From Methylocaldum sp035627495 (lineage in GTDB: Bacteria; Pseudomonadota; Gammaproteobacteria; Methylococcales; Methylococcaceae), in assembly GCF_035627495.1 (NCBI RefSeq), contig NZ_DASPLO010000177.1, positions 1-64,000 on the forward strand: a stretch of 64,000 nucleotides of DNA, in the 5' to 3' direction. The position numbers and the translations under genes are program-made. Positions 16,670 to 24,230 of this stretch are shown piece by piece (the first letter of the stretch is position 1; each line of letters opens with the position of its first letter). The notes under the pieces were generated by a model. It was given only the letters and a program-made list of their open reading frames with translations. It ran no database searches and was not told where the DNA came from.

Positions 16670-17554
16670 ATGAATATCAGTGCCGCAATGGTGAAGGAGC
16701 TCCGCGAACGCACCGGTTCGGGGATGATGGAATGCAAGAAGGCGTTGCAGGAAGCCAACGGCGATTTGGAAGCCGCTGTTGAATTAATGCGGAAAGCCGG
16801 GCTTGCGAAGGCGGACAAGAAATCCGGTCGCACCGCCGCAGAGGGCAGCATTTCTGTGAAAACGAGTGCTGATAATAAGCGCGCCGCGATAGTGGAAATC
16901 AACTGTGAGACCGATTTCGTCGCCAAGGGCGATGATTTCGTGGAATTTGCCAATAACGTGGTCCAAACCGCACTGGACTCGACAGCCGGCTCGCTCGATG
17001 AATTGCTCGCTACGGTAATGCCGTCCACCGGTTCCAGCGTGGAGGAAACGCGCCGGGCGATGGTTGCCAAGATCGGCGAGAATATTAACGTGCGCCGGTT
17101 CGAGAGCTTCAAGTCTGAGAACGGTATTATGGCAAGCTATCTGCATGGAACTCGCATCGGCGTTCTGGTGGAGCTGGTCGGCGGCGATCAGGATTTGGGT
17201 CGGGATATCGCCATGCATATCGCGGCCAGCAAGCCCATTTGCCTAGATGAAAAGGGTGTGCCCGCCGAAACCATCGTCAAGGAGAAGGAAATCGCCAAGG
17301 CGCAGGCCGAGGCCGAAGGGAAGCCTGCAAATATTGTCGAAAAAATGGTAGAGGGCAAAATCAGGAAATTCCTGGGCGAAGTTACTTTGCTCGGTCAGCC
17401 CTTTGTCAAAGATCCCGATCAGAGTGTCGGCAAGCTGCTGAGCAGCCGAGGGGCTAGTGTCGTGCGCTTCGTCCGCTTTGAAGTCGGCGAGGGCATAGAG
17501 AAGGTGGAAAGCAATTTCGCCGAAGAAGTGATGGCACAAGTACGGAACAGTTAA
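16670..17554 (+). CDS. tsf: Elongation factor Ts
   Basis: The guanine nucleotide exchange factor for EF-Tu. The 294 residues carry the N-terminal UBA-like domain (VKELRERTGSGMMECKKAL), the core segment INCETDFVAKGDDF, which contacts the EF-Tu nucleotide site, and the C-terminal AKAQAEAEGKPANIVEKMVEG. Length is slightly above E. coli (283). The ribosome-binding site is a modest GAGG. It sits between rpsB and pyrH as in most proteobacteria. Confidence 0.98.
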   Translation: MNISAAMVKELRERTGSGMMECKKALQEANGDLEAAVELMRKAGLAKADKKSGRTAAEGSISVKTSADNKRAAIVEINCETDFVAKGDDFVEFANNVVQTALDSTAGSLDELLATVMPSTGSSVEETRRAMVAKIGENINVRRFESFKSENGIMASYLHGTRIGVLVELVGGDQDLGRDIAMHIAASKPICLDEKGVPAETIVKEKEIAKAQAEAEGKPANIVEKMVEGKIRKFLGEVTLLGQPFVKDPDQSVGKLLSSRGASVVRFVRFEVGEGIEKVESNFAEEVMAQVRNS

Positions 17555-17570
17555 ACATTATTGATTGGAA

Positions 17571-17604
17571 CCTGGCGGGAGTGCTTTTCACGGCATCCGC
17601 CAGG
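17571..17604 (+). terminator. Hairpin between tsf and pyrH
   Basis: CCTGGCGG (17571-17578) pairs with CCGCCAGG (17597-17604) over an 18-base loop. Only GTCTTGC follows, with no real T-tract, so it may be a weak terminator, a pause site or an RNA-processing signal. Confidence 0.4.
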
Positions 17605-17644
17605 GTCTTGCAGATAACTAATCGACAACACAGAATTTGAACCT

Positions 17645-18367
17645 ATGAGCGCGCCAAGATACACCCGAATTCTGCTAAAGCTAAGTGGCGAGGCGCTTAT
17701 GGGTGATCAGGGAAGTGGGATCGACCCTCAGACCATTAAACGTCTCGCGCGTGAAATAAATGATCTGTGCCGAATCGGTGTCCAGGTAGGCTTGGTCATC
17801 GGGGGCGGCAATATTATCCGCGGCTCGGAGAAGGCATCCGAAGGCTTGGACAGGGTTACCGGCGACTATATGGGTATGCTGGCGACGGTGCTAAATGCCC
17901 TCGCCATGCAGGACGCCTTGGAAAATCTCGGGCAGGCGGTCCGCGTCATGTCGGCCTTGAAGATCAACCAGGTCTGCGAAGATTACATCCGGCGTCGTGC
18001 GGTCCGGCATCTTGAGAAAGGTCGGGTTGTCGTCTTTGCTGCGGGCACCGGTAATCCGTTTTTTACGACCGATTCGGCGGCAAGCCTCCGCGCGATTGAA
18101 ATCAATGCCGAGCTGTTGATCAAGGCGACTAAAGTGGAAGGGGTTTATTCGGCGGATCCGCTTAAGGATCCCAATGCGCGGTTTTATTCGCGGCTGACCT
18201 ATGATGAGGCCTTAGATCAACGCCTTAATGTAATGGACGCCACGGCGCTGGTTTTGTGCCGCGACCATAATATGCCGTTGAGGGTGATGAATGTGTTCGA
18301 GCCAGGTGCCGTCATGCGTTTGGTCCTGGGCGAAGATATTGGATCCTTAATTGAAACCGGTAAATAA
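17645..18367 (+). CDS. pyrH: UMP kinase
   Basis: Phosphorylates UMP to UDP and is usually regulated by GTP and UTP. The 240 residues belong to the amino-acid-kinase fold: ILLKLSGEALMGDQGSGID at the N-terminus, VIGGGNIIRG, and AAGTGNPFFTTDSAASLRA for the nucleotide site. Length is the same as E. coli (241). frr starts two bases after the stop, so the two are in one operon. Confidence 0.98.
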   Translation: MSAPRYTRILLKLSGEALMGDQGSGIDPQTIKRLAREINDLCRIGVQVGLVIGGGNIIRGSEKASEGLDRVTGDYMGMLATVLNALAMQDALENLGQAVRVMSALKINQVCEDYIRRRAVRHLEKGRVVVFAAGTGNPFFTTDSAASLRAIEINAELLIKATKVEGVYSADPLKDPNARFYSRLTYDEALDQRLNVMDATALVLCRDHNMPLRVMNVFEPGAVMRLVLGEDIGSLIETGK

Positions 18368-18369
18368 TC

Positions 18370-18927
18370 ATGATCGACGATATTCAAAAACGGACTACGG
18401 AGCGGATGAAGAAAAGTATCGAGGCGCTCAAGCATGAGCTTGCCAAGATAAGAACCGGCCGAGCCCACCCTAGTCTCTTGGACCACATTATGGTGTCTTA
18501 CTACGGCAACGAGGTGCCGTTGACGCAAACCGCCAATGTTGCAGTCGAAGATGCCCGCACACTGGCTGTGACTCCGTGGGAACGTAGCATGGTGCAGGCT
18601 ATCGAAAAGGCGATCATGACGTCCGATTTGGGTTTGAATCCCGTGACAGCCGGTTCGGTAATACGCGTCCCTATGCCGCCGCTCACCGAGCAGCGGCGGC
18701 GTGATCTAATCAAAGTTGTACGTCACGAGGCGGAGAATGCGCGGGTTGCGATTCGCAACATACGGCGCGACGCCAATAATGAGCTCAAGCTAGCGTTGAA
18801 GGAAAAGCAAATCTCGGAAGACCAGGAACGGCGCAGTCAGGAGCAAATTCAGAAATTAACCGATCAGCACATCAAAGAAGTGGATACCTTGCTGGACGAA
18901 AAGGAAGTGGACTTATTGGCGATTTAA
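18370..18927 (+). CDS. frr: Ribosome recycling factor
   Basis: Splits post-termination ribosomes together with EF-G. The 185 residues equal the family length. The sequence runs from IQKRTTERMKKSIEALKHEL and KIRTGRAHPSLLD through VRHEAENARVAIRNIRRDAN to a C-terminal helix QEQIQKLTDQHIKEVDTLL. Two bases separate it from pyrH. A 149-base gap without an evident gene follows before uppS. Confidence 0.98.
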   Translation: MIDDIQKRTTERMKKSIEALKHELAKIRTGRAHPSLLDHIMVSYYGNEVPLTQTANVAVEDARTLAVTPWERSMVQAIEKAIMTSDLGLNPVTAGSVIRVPMPPLTEQRRRDLIKVVRHEAENARVAIRNIRRDANNELKLALKEKQISEDQERRSQEQIQKLTDQHIKEVDTLLDEKEVDLLAI

Positions 18928-19076
18928 GTGCCCTTGCTTGTCGTGATGTATCTGCGGTCGACTTTTTGCTTAATTATCAGCAAATATCCGATGGCGCCAC
19001 CTGGGGGAAACCCGCTGCAATCGGGAGCGATAAGGCGTCTCGTCCTTCAAAATCATGATCAGTTCGGAATTTAAAT

Positions 19077-19865
19077 ATGGAAGTGTCCGCTGTTCGTATC
19101 GATGATGAACGGCTGCCCCGCCATATCGCCATCGTTATGGATGGTAACGGCCGCTGGGCGAAAAAGCGTTTTCTGCCGCGTACGGCCGGGCATCGCGCAG
19201 GTGTTACGTCCGTACGAAAGGTTATCGAGCATTGTCTGAAACGCCGAATCGAGGCGCTCACCTTGTTTGCATTCAGCAGCGAAAATTGGCGACGTCCTCC
19301 GCAAGAGGTATCGCTGCTCATGGAGTTGTTTTTGGCGACCTTGGAACGGGAAACCGAAAAACTTCACGAGAATGGCGTACGGCTTCGAGTGATTGGTGAC
19401 CGAGTGGCGTTTTCTCCCGCTCTGCAGGAAAAGATCGCGGCGGGCGAGAGGCTCACCAGCGAAAACACCCACTTGAATCTGACCATCGCGGCGAATTACG
19501 GCGGTCGCTGGGATATCTTGCAGGCTACTCGCGCGCTGGCCGAAAAGGTGGCGCGGGGAGAATTGTGTCCCGAGGATATCGGACCCGATGCCTTCAAATT
19601 GCAGCTGACACTGGCGGATCTGCCGGAGCCCGATCTTTTCATTCGCACCGGGGGTGAGCAGCGGATCAGCAATTTTTTGTTGTGGCAGTTGGCTTACACT
19701 GAGCTCTATTTCACTCCCGCCTTGTGGCCGGACTTTGACGATCAATCACTCGATCAGGCGTTAAAAGATTACGCCAGCCGGCAGCGCCGCTTCGGATATA
19801 CGAGTGAACAGGTTGAAGATCTGGTTTCAGAAAACGTTTGCACTAAGACAAGCGAATTCCGTTAA
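19077..19865 (+). CDS. uppS: Undecaprenyl diphosphate synthase (di-trans,poly-cis)
   Basis: A cis-prenyltransferase that extends farnesyl diphosphate with isopentenyl diphosphate to the C55 carrier for cell-wall and O-antigen synthesis. The signature RHIAIVMDGNGRWAKKRFLP opens the catalytic domain, with HRAGVTSVRKVI, TLFAFSSENWRRP and the C-terminal DLFIRTGGEQRISNFLLWQ. At 262 residues it is near E. coli (253). cdsA follows after 22 bases. Confidence 0.97.
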   Translation: MEVSAVRIDDERLPRHIAIVMDGNGRWAKKRFLPRTAGHRAGVTSVRKVIEHCLKRRIEALTLFAFSSENWRRPPQEVSLLMELFLATLERETEKLHENGVRLRVIGDRVAFSPALQEKIAAGERLTSENTHLNLTIAANYGGRWDILQATRALAEKVARGELCPEDIGPDAFKLQLTLADLPEPDLFIRTGGEQRISNFLLWQLAYTELYFTPALWPDFDDQSLDQALKDYASRQRRFGYTSEQVEDLVSENVCTKTSEFR

Positions 19866-19887
19866 TTTAGCTATTTACGAGACACTC

Positions 19888-20877
19888 ATGCTGAAAAATC
19901 GAGTCATTACGGCTTTGGTGCTGGCGCCGCTAATAATCGCCGCGATTTTGTTTTTGCCCGCCGACGGGTTTGCGATGTTTTGGGGTGTGATTATTTTGGC
20001 CGGCGCTTGGGAGTGGGCGAATCTCTCCGGGCTCGGTAGCTTGTCGGCGCGTTTCGGTTTTGTTGGTGTGGTCCTCATATTTCTGCTCGGCGCCCGATAT
20101 TTTGCTATCGATTGGGCGCCGGGAGAGCTGCCGGAGTGGTTTTACTGGCCCGTGGTGGCTTGGTGGTTCCTCTGGGGAATGGCGTTTCGCCGGATGCCCG
20201 AGAAATTGATGGCGATCAAGTATCCGCTTCCTGCGAAGTTGGCCGCCGGTGCATTCGTGCTGATCACCGGCTGGATCTTGATGGTCTGGCTGCGGCTGAA
20301 TTTTCGTCAAGAACAGGTTCTTTACCTGGTGTTTCTCATCTGGTTGGCCGATGCGGCCGCTTACTTCGTAGGCAAGCGATGGGGGCATACCAAGTTGCTG
20401 GAATCGATCAGCCCCGGCAAAACGGTCGAAGGAGTTTACGGAGCTTTATTCGCTACAGTGATCTTGGCAATTGCCGTAGGGGCTTTGGTAAAACTCGAAA
20501 CAATCATGCTCGCCGATTTTGTTTTCCTGTCCCTGTTCACGGTGCTGGTGTCGGTGTGTGGCGACCTTTTTGAGAGCCTGGCAAAGCGAGTCCGTGGGGT
20601 GAAGGATAGCGGCGCCATTTTACCGGGACATGGCGGAATCCTGGATCGCATCGATAGCTTGCTGGCGGCGGTTTCGGTTTTTTACGCCGGCTCGTTGCTG
20701 TTGGGGGTGTTTCTGGCGGCGGGATTGGAAACAGATGTCGTTATTCCGCAGGAACTGACTGCGGAAACTCCGGGAGAGATGTTCCCCCAAGAAGAAATGG
20801 CGCCAAAAGATGAAGGCGTTGTAGAGGAGGGTTTCATGCATGAAGAAAAATCTCCCTCCAACAAGGAATCTCCCTAG
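19888..20877 (+). CDS. cdsA: Phosphatidate cytidylyltransferase with an acidic C-terminal tail
   Basis: An inner-membrane enzyme making CDP-diacylglycerol from phosphatidate and CTP. I start it at the ATG at 19888 (MLKNRVITALVLAPLIIAAI); the frame extends upstream but only through uppS. There are about eight membrane segments. The family signature is near residues 230-255 (VKDSGAILPGHGGILDRIDS). About 50 residues follow the last membrane helix (PQELTAETPGEMFPQEEMAP and a Glu-rich end), making 329 residues against about 285 in E. coli. dxr starts one base after the stop. Confidence 0.95.
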   Translation: MLKNRVITALVLAPLIIAAILFLPADGFAMFWGVIILAGAWEWANLSGLGSLSARFGFVGVVLIFLLGARYFAIDWAPGELPEWFYWPVVAWWFLWGMAFRRMPEKLMAIKYPLPAKLAAGAFVLITGWILMVWLRLNFRQEQVLYLVFLIWLADAAAYFVGKRWGHTKLLESISPGKTVEGVYGALFATVILAIAVGALVKLETIMLADFVFLSLFTVLVSVCGDLFESLAKRVRGVKDSGAILPGHGGILDRIDSLLAAVSVFYAGSLLLGVFLAAGLETDVVIPQELTAETPGEMFPQEEMAPKDEGVVEEGFMHEEKSPSNKESP

Positions 20878-20878
20878 G

Positions 20879-22066
20879 ATGAAAGGCATATGTATTCTGG
20901 GTTCCACCGGGTCGATCGGCGTTAGTACGCTCGATGTGGTTGCAAGACATCCCGACCTTTACCGAGTCGTAGCACTTACCGCCAATAACAACCTGGACCG
21001 TCTTTATGAACAATGTTTGCGGTTCCGACCCGAATATGTCGTCCTGCGCAGCGAAGCTCAGGCCGAGGAACTGAGGGAGCGGTTAAGTGCCGCGGGATCA
21101 CGGCGCATCGAGGTGCTAAGCGGCGCAAAATCCCTGGAAGAAGTCGCCGTGTTGCCTGAAGTGGACGGCGTCATGGCCGCCATCGTCGGCGCGGCGGGGC
21201 TTCTGCCCACTCTGGCGGCGGCGCGAGCGGGCAAGATGGTATTTTTGGCGAACAAAGAGGCGCTGGTGATGTCGGGCCAGCTTTTTATGACTGAAGTTGC
21301 CAGTTCCGGCGCCAAGCTGCTGCCCATCGACAGTGAGCACAATGCCATATTCCAATGCATGCCAGCGGATTATCACGCCGGCCAGGCCGCTTCCAGCGTC
21401 CGGCGGATCTTGCTTACCGCTTCAGGCGGTCCCTTTTTGCGTATGCCTTTGGACGAGTTGGACGATGTAACGCCGGATCAGGCTGTCGCTCATCCCAACT
21501 GGGTTATGGGCCGGAAGATTTCCGTTGATTCCGCTACCATGATGAACAAGGGGCTAGAGGTGATCGAGGCTTGCTTGTTGTTCAACATGGCACCTAAGCG
21601 TGTTCAAGTGGTTGTCCATCGCCAAAGTGTCATTCACTCGCTGGTCGACTATGTCGACGGGACGGTTCTGGCGCAAATGGGCAGCCCGGATATGCGTATT
21701 CCTATCGCTCACGCCTTGGCCTGGCCGGAGCGTTTTGACTCGGGCGCGGAACCTCTGGATCTATTCAGTGTCAGACAATTGGACTTCGAAGCACCGGATT
21801 TGAGCCGTTTCTCATGTTTAAGTCTCGCTTATGAAGCCGTTCGTGCGGGCGGGACAATGCCGGCCATACTGAATGCCGCTAACGAGGTTGCTGTCGCCTC
21901 ATTCTTAGATCACAAAATACGGTTCACGGCTATTCCGGAAACAATCGGACATTGCATGGCAACCATTTCGCCAGGTGCGGCCGACACAATCGATGCCGTT
22001 CTTGAAGCTGATCGCGTTGCTCGCGCATCGGCTGAAGCTTACGTTGACCGTTTAAGAGTGCAGTAA
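20879..22066 (+). CDS. dxr: 1-deoxy-D-xylulose 5-phosphate reductoisomerase
   Basis: The committed step of the MEP isoprenoid pathway: it converts DXP to 2-C-methyl-D-erythritol 4-phosphate with NADPH. The start at 20879 gives MKGICILGSTGSIGVSTLDV with the Rossmann GSTGSIG directly at the N-terminus; the 13 upstream in-frame residues lie inside cdsA. Catalytic blocks are PIDSEHNAIFQCM (metal-binding Asp and Glu), SGGPFL and HPNWVMGRKISVDSATMMNK. 395 residues, as expected. It supplies precursors to the nearby uppS step. Confidence 0.97.
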   Translation: MKGICILGSTGSIGVSTLDVVARHPDLYRVVALTANNNLDRLYEQCLRFRPEYVVLRSEAQAEELRERLSAAGSRRIEVLSGAKSLEEVAVLPEVDGVMAAIVGAAGLLPTLAAARAGKMVFLANKEALVMSGQLFMTEVASSGAKLLPIDSEHNAIFQCMPADYHAGQAASSVRRILLTASGGPFLRMPLDELDDVTPDQAVAHPNWVMGRKISVDSATMMNKGLEVIEACLLFNMAPKRVQVVVHRQSVIHSLVDYVDGTVLAQMGSPDMRIPIAHALAWPERFDSGAEPLDLFSVRQLDFEAPDLSRFSCLSLAYEAVRAGGTMPAILNAANEVAVASFLDHKIRFTAIPETIGHCMATISPGAADTIDAVLEADRVARASAEAYVDRLRVQ

Positions 22067-22073
22067 CTTTCTC

Positions 22074-23435
22074 ATGTTTTCGCTTCTGCATACGCTTTTT
22101 TACTTCATCGTAGCGTTGGCGATCCTGATCGCTTTTCACGAACTGGGCCACTTTTGGGCCGCGCGAAAACTAGGGGTTAAGGTTATCCGGTTTTCCCTGG
22201 GATTCGGGAAAGTCCTCTGGCGTTACCAAAAATCGCCCGATAGCACCGAGTTCACCGTGGCGGCGCTTCCTTTGGGTGGCTATGTGAAAATGGTGGATGA
22301 GCGGGAAGGAGCGGTAGCTCCGGCTGACCTACCCTATGCTTTCAACCGGCAATCTCTAATCCGTCGTGCGGCTATCGTATTCGCAGGACCGTTCTTCAAT
22401 TTCGTCTTGGCGGTCCTGGTCTACTGGTTCGTTTTAATGATCGGCGAAACCGGCATGCGCCCCGTATTGGGACCGGTTGCCAAGGGCTCGCTGGCGGCGC
22501 AGGTCGGGTTTACGGAAGGCGACGAGATAGTGGCCGTGGCCGGCGAAAAGACGCCCACATGGAACCATGCCATGGGCGAATTGTTAGAGCGGGTGATGGA
22601 TGGCGAAGCTATTTCCGTCGATGTGGAGACTAGGGACGGTGAACGGCGGGAGCGTACCTTGAAAGTACCGGCGGAGCTCGCTCAACAGCCGGACCTTTTG
22701 TACCAGCGTTTGGGCTTTCGCCCTTGGGAGCCGGATCTTCCGCCAGTTATCGATAGGGTCGAGCCGGGCGGTGCAGCGGAGGTGGCCGGATTACAGGCCG
22801 GTGATCTGCTGGTCAGTGTGGACGGAAAGCCGATCAAAACATGGCGAGAATGGGTGGATTACGTGCGTGCCCATCCCGACGCGTCGCTCGATGTGGTCGT
22901 AGAGCGCGACGGCGCGCGATCGTCTCGTTCAGTTAAGCCGGTGGCGGTAGACTCGCCGGAAGGCCGTATCGGGAGGATCGGCGCCGCGGTGAAAATACCC
23001 GAGCACCTCATTGACGCTATGCGGGTGGAATATCGTTTGGGCGTGCTTCCAGCTTTTGTCGCCGCAATTGCAAAAACCGGCGATTACTCGGCTTTGACTT
23101 TGAAAATGATCGGCCGAATGCTCGTCGGTGAAGCAGCCATCGAAAATCTGAGCGGCCCGATCAGTATCGCTCAGTATGCAGGGAAATCGGCGAGTATCGG
23201 TTTTAGTCAATTTCTTAAGTTTCTCGCCATTGTCAGCATCAGTTTGGCCGTGTTGAATTTATTGCCAATTCCCGTGCTCGACGGTGGCCATCTCATGTTT
23301 TATTTGATCGAAGCGGTCAAAGGCAGTCCTGTGTCGGAGCGGACGCAAGCCTTTTTTCAACAAATTGGCTTATTTATTCTGTTATCTTTGATGAGTCTGG
23401 CGTTCATTCTGGATATTGAACGCTTGCTGACATAA
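22074..23435 (+). CDS. rseP: Site-2 protease RseP
   Basis: An inner-membrane zinc metalloprotease that cleaves anti-sigma-E factor RseA and remnant signal peptides. The HExxH motif is in AFHELGHFWAARKLGV (about residues 22-37), two PDZ domains occupy about residues 110-300, and the third motif LNLLPIPVLDGGHLMFY contains the last zinc ligand (Asp). 453 residues against 450 in E. coli. It starts seven bases after dxr. The usual neighbour bamA does not follow; dsbC does. Confidence 0.96.
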   Translation: MFSLLHTLFYFIVALAILIAFHELGHFWAARKLGVKVIRFSLGFGKVLWRYQKSPDSTEFTVAALPLGGYVKMVDEREGAVAPADLPYAFNRQSLIRRAAIVFAGPFFNFVLAVLVYWFVLMIGETGMRPVLGPVAKGSLAAQVGFTEGDEIVAVAGEKTPTWNHAMGELLERVMDGEAISVDVETRDGERRERTLKVPAELAQQPDLLYQRLGFRPWEPDLPPVIDRVEPGGAAEVAGLQAGDLLVSVDGKPIKTWREWVDYVRAHPDASLDVVVERDGARSSRSVKPVAVDSPEGRIGRIGAAVKIPEHLIDAMRVEYRLGVLPAFVAAIAKTGDYSALTLKMIGRMLVGEAAIENLSGPISIAQYAGKSASIGFSQFLKFLAIVSISLAVLNLLPIPVLDGGHLMFYLIEAVKGSPVSERTQAFFQQIGLFILLSLMSLAFILDIERLLT

Positions 23436-23466
23436 ATCAAGACCTAAGCAACAAACGGATACATTC

Positions 23467-24186
23467 ATGAAGACATATTGGGGCGCCGCAATTTGGGGAA
23501 TGGCTGTTTTAGTTTTCGGGGCGGCTCATGCTGACAATAAAGCCATTGAAGAAGCGCTGAAGCAGGCTCTGCCCGGGGTCAAACCGGATTCGATCACGCC
23601 GTCCGCCATGTCGGGGCTTTATGAGGTGGTGGTGGGACCGAAACTCTTCTATGTTTCGGAGGACGGTCGGTATTTGTTTCAGGGCTCAATGATCGATATC
23701 AAGGAGCGCGAAGACCTGACGGAAGGTAAGCTGGCCGAGGCCCGGGTAAGCTCTCTGAAAAAAGTCGGCTTCGACAATATGATAGTCTTCAAACCCAAGA
23801 GCCCGAAGCAATTGGTACACGTTTTCACCGATATTGATTGCGGCTACTGTCGAAAGCTGCATTCTGAGATCGATCAGTATTTGAAAGAAGGTATCGAGAT
23901 CCGTTACCTATTTTTCCCGCGTGCCGGCGAAGGCTCGGATTCCTACAAGAAAGCGGTATCGGTGTGGTGCGCGGAGGATCGCAACGAAGCTTTAACCAAA
24001 GCCAAGCGCGGCGACACAGTTGAAAGCAGGCAGTGTGATAATCCTGTCGATCAGCATCTGGCGTTGGGAACGCAAATGGGCGCCGCCGGAACCCCCATGC
24101 TCGTTACCGAGAAAGGGACCATACTGCCGGGGTATGTGCCGGCCAGCCAATTGGCCAAAATCTTGGCTCAAGAGAGCGAAAAATAA
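23467..24186 (+). CDS. dsbC: Thiol:disulfide interchange protein DsbC
   Basis: A periplasmic disulfide isomerase, 239 residues like E. coli DsbC (236 with signal). A signal peptide ends in FGAAHA. The N-terminal dimerisation domain reads ALPGVKPDSITPSAMSGLYE, and the thioredoxin domain has active site CGYC in FTDIDCGYCRKLH. The cis-proline loop is GTPML. A second cysteine pair (WCAED, QCDNP) matches the structural disulfide of DsbC. In E. coli dsbC is next to xerD; here it ends the rseP block. Confidence 0.93.
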   Translation: MKTYWGAAIWGMAVLVFGAAHADNKAIEEALKQALPGVKPDSITPSAMSGLYEVVVGPKLFYVSEDGRYLFQGSMIDIKEREDLTEGKLAEARVSSLKKVGFDNMIVFKPKSPKQLVHVFTDIDCGYCRKLHSEIDQYLKEGIEIRYLFFPRAGEGSDSYKKAVSVWCAEDRNEALTKAKRGDTVESRQCDNPVDQHLALGTQMGAAGTPMLVTEKGTILPGYVPASQLAKILAQESEK

Positions 24187-24230
24187 GGCGGCCAATTTCC
24201 CGTTTTGGCTGGCCCTGGTGCTCGCCGTGC

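Noticed and set aside
24187..24230. Symmetric GGCCAA/TTGGC(T)GGCC stretch between dsbC and mutS as a bidirectional terminator
   Set aside because: Imperfect stem and no convincing T-tract on either strand.
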